From contig CM114271.1 in assembly GCA_050084515.1 (NCBI GenBank), forward strand, positions 48,918,001 through 48,982,000: DNA of 64,000 nt, read 5' to 3'. Source of the DNA: Blasia pusilla. Lineage: Eukaryota; Marchantiophyta; Marchantiopsida; Blasiales. Below, one piece after another: positions 12,600 through 22,109 of the stretch. Numbering within the stretch: the first letter of the stretch is position 1; every line of letters starts with the position of its first letter. A program made the position numbers and the translations under genes. The notes under the pieces are model-generated. The model did not search any database. It saw only the letters and a program-made list of their open reading frames with translations, and was not told the origin of the DNA.

Positions 12600-14100
12600 A
12601 TACCCAAACCCGTGTTTTCAGAACTAGAGTTCCCAAATCCAATCGTTGGCATGTATGCCTACTACCTCACAATGGGAACTATAGATCCAATTCTCAAAAA
12701 GAGAAGGAGGATCAATCGGAACTCAGGTTCCGGTTCTAGACACGAGGACTGAGCCCGAACGGGTGCTTTCGGAAGTGTAGTTCCCAAATGAGATCGCCGT
12801 CCTCCGTCCCGGTTTCCTCACCATCAAAACCCTAGATCCAATCTCAAAATGAGAAGGAGGATCAATCAGAACTCAGGTTTCTGGTTCCAAAGACGGGAGT
12901 CCCTACCTAAACGAGGCCTTTCGAAATTGTAGTTCCCAAATCAAATCGCAACTCAGATTTTGGTTCCAGACTCAACAACTGAGCCCAAATGCCTGCTTTC
13001 GGAACTAGAGATCCAGTTCTCAAATGAGATCGCGGCCCTCCTTATCTGATTCCTCACTATTGAAAGTAGAGATCCCGTTCTCGAAATGAGAACGAGGATG
13101 AATCCGAACTCAAGTTCCGGTTCTTCTAATGACAACTGAGCTCAAATGGATGCTTTAGGAACTCTAGTTCCCAAATGAGTTCGCCATCCTCCTTCCCGAC
13201 ATCCTCACCATCAAAACCCTACATCGAGTTCTCAAAACTAGATGGAGAATCAATCGGAACTCAGGTTCCGATTCCACAGAGGACAAGTGAGCCCAAACCG
13301 TTGCTTTTGGAACTGTAGTTCCCAAATCAAATCGCCGACCTCTTCCCTTGCTACCTCACCATCGGAACTCTATATCTACTTCTCAAAACGAGAAGAAGGA
13401 TGAATTGGAACTCAGGTTCAAGTTCTAGCCTTGACAACTGAGCCGAAACAGGATTAGGATTTAGGGTTTAGGGTACGATTTCTTTCAGAAATATAGTTCC
13501 CAAATGAGATCGTGGGCCTCCTTATTGGATTCCTCGCTATCGGCACTAGAGATCCCATTCTCAAAATGAGAAGTAGGATCAATCAGAACTCAGGTTCCTG
13601 ACACGACAATTGAGCCCGAAATGGGCGCGTTTAGAGCTGTACTTCACAAGTTGATATTGCAGGCCTCCTTCCCGACTTCCACACCATCGAAACTATAGAT
13701 CCACTTCTCAAAATGAGAAGGAGGATGAATCGGAACTCACGTTTCGATTCCATAGACGAGAGTCTATATGTGAAGTTCCCAAATGAGTTCCCCGTCCTCC
13801 TTCCCTGCTTCCTCACGATCGCAACTCTACATCCAGTTCTCAAAATTAGAAGGAAGAGCAATTGGAACTCAGGTTCCGGTTCTAGAGATGGGAGTCCCTA
13901 CCTAAACCATGGCTTTCAGGACTGTATTTCCCAAATCAAATCTCTGGCCTCTTTCCTTACTTCCTCACCATCAAAAGTAAAGATCCAGTTCTCGAAATGA
14001 GTAGGAGAATCAATCAAAACTTCCGTTCCGGTTCCAAAAAATGATAAGGGAGCCCTAAACTAGGGCATATGGAATTGAAGTTTCTAAATCAAATCGTTGG
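12600..14100. repeat. Degenerate tandem array, unit about 150 bp
   Basis: Roughly nine to ten diverged units. The phrase AACTCAGGTTCCGGTTC or a close variant recurs near 12,720, 12,871, 13,108, 13,259, 13,409, 13,587, 13,735, 13,866 and 14,015, mostly 148-159 bp apart. One extra partial copy lies near 12,949, and there are irregular gaps of 178 and 131 bp. Each unit also carries GTTCCCAAATGAGATCGCC, a CCTCCTTCCC block, CTCACCATCGAAACT, CCAGTTCTCAAAATGAGAAG and GAGGATCAAT in the same order. Units differ at many positions, so this is an old array. Open frames crossing it are composed of the repeat and are not counted as genes. Confidence 0.85.
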
Positions 14101-14995
14101 AACTGTTCCCTCTAGTGCTAGAAATGAGAACAAGAAACTAGGCCTTACTACTCGGAAATGGAGTCCAAAAAATACTTTGCGAGACCTCTAAGGAGCTATC
14201 TGGATGGGCATGATACTAGTCTGGATGTGCGCTTCATATGCCAAGCGCATTGGATTTTCAAATCAGTTATATGACTTGAGCAATAGGAATGTTAGAACCT
14301 CCTTGTATTCCCTTTACGAATATCAAAATACAATGCCAAGGCTTTCGGCGCGTTGCACGCCGAATACACATTGAATCAAGCCTGGCAAAGACGTCGTTCT
14401 CTATCATAAACCTTAACAAGTGATCTTCCTTTAGGCTCGGAAGTCATAGTATCTGAAACCCCCCGAGAGGCATTTTCTATCCTGCCGCAATTGACATCAG
14501 AATGAACTCCTATTGAACTCCATCGCAGACCAGATCGACAACAACACAAGTGTTGCATTCGGAAGGAGAAGAAAAAGAACCTCATGATTATAATTTCGTG
14601 TCGACCTACAAAAGATCCACAACCTGGCGCTCACATTCTCCCCTCACGTGCAGAGCAAGCGCTCTGCACCTTCGGTGCATTGAGATCGATAGCAAAAAAA
14701 TAATCTGGGAAAACATTGCTACTCATACTTGTCATTCATGACAGACTCGATGTTCGACTAGCGGTCCAGATTAGATCCATGTCAGCACGCCTACGTTACT
14801 TAGCCTAATACTCGCATTCATTTCAAATTCAAATTTGGATGTCATAGATTCAAGATCCATGTTAGGAAAAGATATTGCGCGTTAGATCAAAACCGCATAT
14901 GTCGAAATCATCCGAGCCACTCCCCAATTAGTTATGAAAACCAATGGTTGAGATTGACGAAAGGGCACGGATCGATCACCTCAAACTGACTTCAC

Positions 14996-15074
14996 TTGGA
15001 ATCCTATATAATCCTGGCTCATTCTATTAGAATGGTTTTCTAATGGAATGAGCGAGGATTACATAGTATTCCAA
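14996..15074. repeat. Long foldback: 37-bp stem, 5-nt loop
   Basis: Arms 14,996-15,032 and 15,038-15,074 are complementary at about 33 of 37 positions, separated by TGGTT. The core is CTCATTCTATTAGAA against TTCTAATGGAATGAG. The structure would form a stable hairpin in RNA or a cruciform in DNA. It could be a tiny foldback transposon, a remnant of terminal inverted repeats brought together by deletion, or a small-RNA precursor. No flanking target duplication is obvious. Confidence 0.75.
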
Positions 15075-15649
15075 CCCAACCTCGTGAGCCCAGTCTCCCA
15101 ACGTCCTCTGTCCCTCCCCAACCATTCTCTTCAATCCATAAGGGCACTATATCACATGATCACATTCGTAACCATAGTCTAGAGACGTCAAGCCTCCACA
15201 TATCGTAAGCTTATGAATTGAACCTCTAGACGCGCTCTACACATAAGTCCTCTATTTTTTCCTCCGGGCCATCTTTCCTTTCATAATCCATTCCACTTAG
15301 GGTCTCTAACCACACACATTGGTAAAATAATGAGGGCCTCCGCTAGTCCAACAAATCAATTTTTGACTTCAAAACTTGATTCATCATCGTTGCTCGATAA
15401 GCAGATCACTTTGATACAGAGTCGAATCACCTTCAAATAATCTTGTAAGTGTGACGCAAACTCCGTAATTTGTGATTTCCAGTACTATTTTTGGAATCGG
15501 TTTATAGAGGTGACCATAAAACCGGAAAAATACCAAGGATATTTTTCCGATTGATACTATAGATCCGAATGTGTCAAGCTAACGTCCACCTTAGAAAGTC
15601 AATTGAGAGTTTGCCAACCGGGTGGCGAGTTGTCCATCTCCGACTTACG

Positions 15650-16660
15650 CGGAAAGGCGCCTGATATTCTTTCAAATGGGATCTTAAGATCCGTTTGAAG
15701 ATCATCAAAGTTCCAATCAGACTTGCTCTTCCTCATCCCGATTGGAAGGTCATTCGGAACTACAGTTCCCAATCACCTCCAGGACTTGGACTTGATCTTA
15801 AGGTCCAATTCACCCACAGTCCCGTGACCCTTCGATCGGATCTAAAGATCCGAATCTAGGGCATTTGGCCCGTTGGAAGGTCATTCGGAACTACAGTTCC
15901 CAATCACCTCCAGGTGAGAGAATGTTGGCCTTCGGGCTCGAAAAATCTCTCCTCTATTTACTAGGAACATTCAGAACTATAGTTCCAATCGGAGAACTAT
16001 GCTAGAGGCTGACGCTTTTCTCTGCTTAAGAGTGGACCTTAAGATCCATCCTTCCCGACGGGATCTTGAGATTCAATTCGCCCTTTGTCCTGTGATACTT
16101 ATATCGGATCTTAGGATCCAATTCATGGTCATTTGGGCATCCGCATGCTTGCCAGCGGACAGTCCATATTTATTCTTAACAGATATCTCACAATTCGTAG
16201 AATCGCAATAGATGCGCAAAGGAGTTGTTTTCAATTCCCTGATGACTTCATAAGGGGGCTGCCTCCTCGCAGCAATCGGGACCAGAGTTCCAATCAGACT
16301 TGCCCTTTCTCATCGTGATTGGATCTTAAAGTCCAATTCACCCACAATCTAGTGACCCTTTGATCAGATCTTAAGATCCAAATCTAGGGCATTCGACCCT
16401 CTGCGTGCCTGCCAGCGGAACCTTCCAATATCGCTGGAAGTTGTGTGTAGAGGCGCCTGATGTTTTTTTGAATGGGATCGCAACATCCGTTGGGAAGGTC
16501 ATTCAGAACTAGAGTTCCCAATTACCTCCAAGTAAGAGAATGCTGGTGCAAAGCAAGTTATGTTGAACTTTCTACTGACTTTATTATATGGATGGTACAT
16601 CTCCACATTCTGAACCAGAGTTCCAATCAGACACACCCTGCAAGTTGCCACTCTTCCCGA
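15650..16660. repeat. Complex tandem array rich in GATCTTAAGATC-like palindromes
   Basis: Several modules recur. TTCGGAACTACAGTTCCCAA occurs near 15,751 and 15,880, with a variant near 16,502. A block running from CCAATCAGACTTGC through TCCAATTCACCCACA to AATCTAGGGCATT occurs near 15,714-15,865 and again near 16,292-16,392. A block beginning GGCGCCTGAT occurs near 15,655 and 16,452. Palindromic variants of GGATCTTAAGATCC recur near 15,680, 15,840, 16,035, 16,105 and 16,370. Modules are reused in different combinations rather than as one fixed unit. Confidence 0.75.
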
Positions 16661-16777
16661 AGGTCCAATTTTCCCTGTGCAATGAGATGATTACAGTTCT
16701 GTTCCACTTTCCATTTGGAGTATGTCTAACAATTAATTTCCATTTCGATGTTATGGTGCACATCTCAAATTTCTACA

Positions 16778-19700
16778 ATGGAATTCTGCATCGGTGATGT
16801 AGTGTATGTACAAGATGGATCATCCATCTATGTTGGAAGAGCTAGAATCATGGAGACCAATTCCGAGAGAATAGTCCACAACATACCACTTGGTAAGGAC
16901 TCCTTGTACATGTCTATGGAGGAAGTCTTCGGAAGTTCAACAAGCACTTACAATGGGGAATCTCTGTCCGGTTTCATTGGAGCATTCATCACATGGCCTC
17001 GTAATGGAGTTACAACAACTAATACATGTGGTGGACATGAGGATGTGGAAGGAGAGCCTCGTTGCCCCAAAAGATTCGAAGGGATTAGAGCTTCTTATTG
17101 GTTCAAGGCGTGTTGTCGGAAGCTTTGATTCACATGAGATCCAGCCTATTTCCTTCTTTGATGACCAACGGCAACCGTGGATGTGCGTAACAGTTGATGA
17201 GTCATACTACGAACCAGCTACCCACCGGATGGAAGAAGGCTACAAGATATGCTAGGAATGTTAGCAAAATATCCCAGATATCTGATTACAGAAAAATACA
17301 ATGATATCATGGATATTAGGAAGAGGAAGCACTCAACGTGCAATACCTCCACCGACGTACAAGTTGCGGTTCCCATGATTGGTCGTATGGAATCATTCCT
17401 TTTACCAGTGCAACTTATAGAGAACGATGGATGTCTAAATATCGGAGAGGGAATTGTTCACTACGTCAATCCAAACGACAAAGTTGATGGTCAAAGACTG
17501 GGGGATCACCAGATTGGCGTATTCATTACCAACATCACAAGCCGTCTTACACGCCACAAGGTTCTTGAAAGGAACTTAGTCATATGGCCTACGACATCTT
17601 GAAGAGACTTGTGGACATGCTACTTGGAGTGTTCAACCGTGTCTTGAGGGGCCGTTGAAGCAATAACAGGCAAGAGGAAGAGAGCTTACACGTACACTTA
17701 TGGGCGTAAAAAGCGATGTCTACCAGGAGCTACCAAAACGAACAAAAAGCTAACAGAGGAAGATATATCACAAGTGGAGTCGAAATTTTTTTGGGGACAA
17801 TTCTGTTGCCAATATACGCCGAGAGATGTTGTTTGTTCAAGCAGAGAGAAGTATTGGAACAAATCCTTTCAGCAAAGAAGGGAATCATTCCACGCCATGG
17901 TCCATTCGTCTTACTTCATTGACGGACAAAGGGTTGTGCAATTGGAAGGTAGAACGGTGTGCCTTCCAGATTGGCGACAGATTCATGGTCTTGGAAAAAT
18001 GAGTTTCGAGGATGAAGTAAGAAATTTCAGAGATGGCAAGACGCGGACAGGGCATGGGAACTTGGGAAGAAATTGCATAACCCAGAGGACGGCGCAAGCG
18101 ACGGAAAAAATCAAGCTGATAATTGAGAATACTGGAGATCGGATGCCCCATAAGGAAAGAACAATGTTAGACGGGAGAAGAGAGGAATTGATTTGGTTGC
18201 CTCAAATTTTCTCCTGGAAGTAAGTATATACGAGAAGTAGTCGACAAGGAAGGGGGGAAATTGGGATTAGCGGGAGTCTCACAATCAACTATCAGTCAAA
18301 TCAAAAAACAATATTTCTCCAATCTTGCTATTCATAAATCAGGTGATAACTTTTCTTGCTGTGCGACATGTGCAATACTGAAGTTTCTAGGAAATACTGC
18401 ATCAACAAACAAGGAGAAGGCTGTTGTTAAGGAACAAGCAGTCGAAGATGATGATCTGCAAAGGTCTCACATGAGTTTATATTACACTTGGCGAGCAGAA
18501 TCCGTGCACCATCCCGAGTCTTATCTTTGCCTAATCCACGACAAAATGGATAGTTTCAAAACAGGTTTGCCAAGAGCGTAGCAACAAACCAAAGATTTGG
18601 CTCTGGCTCAACTGTTTCCAATTACTTTTACAGGTAAATATTGCGGAATAACACTCCATTGTACTAGAAAATGATTTAGGGTACATGTGACAGTTAGCAA
18701 GTTTGTAGGGCTATCTTGATCCACTTCACATAATAGGACTTAAGTTCCCATTTTTAATCCACACCAAAAACTGTTTCCTAAGGAGAAAGAGATCGGTCTA
18801 TGCTTGATCCATTAATCAAAACTGAAGTTCTCATGGGGCGTTACAGTTCTTACATTTTTTTCCCTAATGGAACTTGCAGACGCATGTGGTACTTGCTGCA
18901 CGTACCTATTTTGGAGATATGGTACCTTCTTTAGGTACTTGAATGTTAAGTTCAATTAACTTTTACTGACTCTATTTCTTATTGCAGGTATCTTGACTCA
19001 TGGGCATGGACCGTGTGCAATTGCTCAATTTGACATAAGAGTCTACAAGCATGGATCTAATTTGACAATTGGATCATTGGCAAAGTTGTTTCCGAGTTTG
19101 GAAAACCCCCGCGGTGAAATACAAGAATTCTTGGACGGGCCCGATCTAACTCCACTTCACAGTTGATTCTTAAAAGGGAAGGAAAAGCTTGATGGATTAC
19201 TCTGTGCAGCCTATAGGCTCACGGAGTCTGCCGAAGAGGGACCAAGGAAGCTGCCTAAGATTCTGAATCTACAAATGAACAACTCTGGAAAAGATAACAA
19301 AAATATTTACGTCATGGCGTATTTGGCCCTTCTTGTTCACAAGGAGGTATTCGAAGAGATTCACTTGGCTTTTCTCATCCCGGGGCACACTCACGAAGAT
19401 GTTGATGCTATAACAAGCAAGTTCTCGAGAACTTTGCGGTGACACAATGCATACACCCTGAAAGATCTTGCGACAAATTTTTTTAACTCCACCTCATTGA
19501 ATCCAGCACCACAAGTGGTTCAGGACATTCTCGACTTCAAGGAGTACTTGAAAGGTTTCATCCTAAGACAAAAAATTAGTGGTATGGACTGCAGAAGCCA
19601 GGTCGATTCCGATTTACTAGATCTCCAGATGGTATGCCCATCAGGCATTACAAGATGTATGGTTTCGATAAAGAGTGGCTATCGAATGAGCATGGTTATG

Positions 19701-20562
19701 ACGTATTTTTACGTGATGAAATTACTGGACATTCTCTTGTCCCTATTGGGAATCCAAAGCGCTTATTACCCACATCCTTGAAGGCATGTTCCGATGTGAA
19801 GAAAGGTGTATCTCAGTACATTGAGTACTCTGATAAGATGGAAAGCAAGTCTCCTGATGGCACAAAGGTGGATTGCCAACAACTAGCACAACAGTGGAGG
19901 AAGACGATCGAGGAATTGGACCTCAAAACTTGCGATTAAATCACAAACCAGTGGCAAATGAAGATTCTTCTACCAATAATATGACCAGTTTGATAGCCCA
20001 TAACATCGCTTCATCGTTCTCTGAAATATTGGAAGATTTTTGGCCTCTAAGCAAACAGAACACTCAAGTTCCTATTGTCTTTGGAAGTGGAATTCCTCCA
20101 AATTGAGATCACTACTGTGGGCCCACTAGATTCAGGCGTGGAGTTGATATGTTATCAATGGAGGAAAGAGAAGTTGCATTGGTAGATTTCAATGTTGGAG
20201 ACTTTGTCATAATTAGACTAGGACAAGAAAGAAACAAATATCCTATATGGATGGGATAAGTTCTAGTTAGAGTTGGTGAAGATACAAATTTCAGAATTCA
20301 GTATTGGTGGCCATTGAATACATTCGGAAGAGGGAACATAGCCCCAAGTAGGAGATATCAAAATTGGGATGTAAAAAAAAGGGAGAAAAAAAGTAGTGAA
20401 AAACCAATGTTGTCTCAACATGACTCAGTTATAGCGTCTTTCACTTATTTTACATATGCAATAGAGGGTGGACTAGTGAGTATCCTTATTAACGTGGCTA
20501 ATTTTGTAAAGTCCAGAATAACTTTTGGCACTAACCTAGTATTAGAAGATAGAGATGACTAG
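16778..20562 (+). pseudogene. Decayed DUF7869-family, mobile-element-type gene
   Basis: Reading across frames gives, in order: an N-terminal module starting MEFCIGDVVYVQDGSS; a related module with NIGEGIVHYVNPNDKVDGQR and LERNLVIWPT; a Cys-bearing block KFFWGQFCCQYTPRDVV; a block GHGNLGRNCITQRTAQATEK; CCATCAILKFLGN; DDLQRSHMSLYYTWRAE; LCLIHDKMDSFKTGLPRA; ILTHGHGPCAIAQFDI; LNLQMNNSGKDNKNIYVMAY; FLIPGHTHEDVDAITSKFS; and a C-terminal module FNVGDFVIIRLGQERNKYP. From recalled family patterns this is the architecture of large DUF7869 proteins spread as repeats in non-seed plants and animals. A likely intron lies at 18,634-18,987, in phase (G|GT). Frameshifts near 17.1, 17.6 and 18.22 kb and in-frame stops near 19,164, 19,440 and 20,258 make this copy inactive. 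The substrate or reaction of the family is unknown to me; a transposase/integrase role is inference. Confidence 0.75.
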
Positions 20563-20859
20563 TAACAACAACATATGCCCGTGTTATAATTTAATGTACT
20601 GCTATTGAGAGTCATCACTTCATTTTATAAAGATTCTTTACATTTCTACATATGATATGTCATTGAGATTATTGAATAAAATTGTTTTGTAGAAGCTTTA
20701 ACAATTGGAATCGAATTGCATGTTCTTCCCATTTTAAATTTTATTATTTAGTATCGTGCTCCAACTTGCACCATGTAGTTTAATTCATCCATTTGGACTT
20801 TAGATGAAGGGGGTTTCCCTAAGTAAGACTACACTCTATATCATAGTAACTCCCAAGCC

Positions 20860-21210
20860 AAAAGCCCTAACTTTGAGCTATAAACCCTAAACTCAAGCCC
20901 AAAAACCCTACACCCTAACCCCCAAGCCAAACACTCTAAATACTAAGCCTAAAACCCTAAAATTTAACCCCTAAGCAAAAAACCCTAAACCAAACAATCA
21001 CCCTAAACCATAAAATATAAGCAATAAATCCTAAACCCTAGGCAAAAAACCTTAAACCCTAACCCCTAAGCCAAAAACCCTAACCCCTAACCCAAAAATT
21101 CTAAACACTAGGCCGAAAACCCTTAACCTTAACCCCTAAGAAAAAAACCCTAAACCCTAATTTAAAACCAAACACCCTAAAACCTAAGCAATAAATCCTA
21201 AACCCTAGAC
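20860..21210. repeat. Interstitial telomere-like CCCTAA tract
   Basis: About 350 bp dominated by CCCTAAAC and CCCTAACCCC units interleaved with spacer words such as CTAAGCCAAAAA. The plant telomere repeat is CCCTAAA on this strand. The tract is degenerate and spaced rather than a pure array, so it is an internal telomere-like satellite, not a chromosome end: the unique GDSL gene follows within 1 kb. Confidence 0.85.
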
Positions 21211-22109
21211 TCAACGTAGATGTGAATGGAGATGTGAACCACCTTAATAATAAGGCTTGGATTCACTCCATTTCATCGTAGTATTTGTCTACTAACCTTC
21301 CGTATTCTCCCTTGATATTAAAATTTACTTTACTATTAATTATTTCTATCCATTTATTCTCCTATCCATTTTCTTATGCTTACCCCTCTCAATATATTTT
21401 TTCTAATGTCTTAATATTTAGCCATAATTTTTACTCTCTTATCCTACTAGCATGTAGCCATGCATGGGAATTAAGATTAATCATGTTTAAATTTTTTTTT
21501 CTTGTAGACGAAGAAACATTTTTTTTCTCTCGGTTGTTATACATAAAGCAAAGAGGTATTTGCATTCTCCAATAATAATAAAAATATAATATTTTTTTCC
21601 AATTTAGTAAGAAATTTAATTTTCCTCTCGTCAATATAAAAAATAAAAACCACTGTCGCATATTGGTTTCAGTGTGTCCCATAAAAGAAATTACTAATTT
21701 TTTTTACAAATGCTAGGCCCTTAGTATATAATAAATAACTTGTCTTCTTCCTGTGACCGGATGGCTCCCGCTGAGTCCCACCAAAGTGTAGTTGCCGCAC
21801 ACGTGGCGTTGAGGAAACCTCGAAATAAGCGGAGTCGTGAAATTCAGCGTAAGTGGGCAAAATCGCTTTCCTTGTATTCGCCATTGTTCTTGCCATAGTC
21901 GATTGCGTGTGGATTCTCTGCTCTGACTCCAAATTTCCAATCTCCCCATCCACGAAAGGAACGCCCACATTACTCTTTCTGATTCGCTCTAATCAAGGCT
22001 CAAATAGTTCCCTGCAATCCGCCCCGGGTTTAGATTGGTAGTTTTGAGTTCTTGCACGAGAACGCTTGTCTCGATACTGAATGAAGCTTTGACCTTACTC
22101 TTTCCGCGA
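21211..22109. other. Spacer downstream of the GDSL gene
   Basis: AT-rich until about 21,720, then mixed composition. It probably includes the GDSL gene 3' UTR. No other gene is supported. Confidence 0.5.

Noticed and set aside
12953-13861. Open frames of 60-95 codons inside the 150-bp array
   Set aside because: They are translations of the tandem repeat on both strands, without conservation or independent coding signals.
15650-16660. CRISPR array
   Set aside because: Repeat modules vary in sequence and spacing, are reshuffled and lie in a plant-type genome without cas genes.
20860-21210. True chromosome end
   Set aside because: The tract is degenerate and followed by a unique GDSL gene and many kilobases of other sequence.
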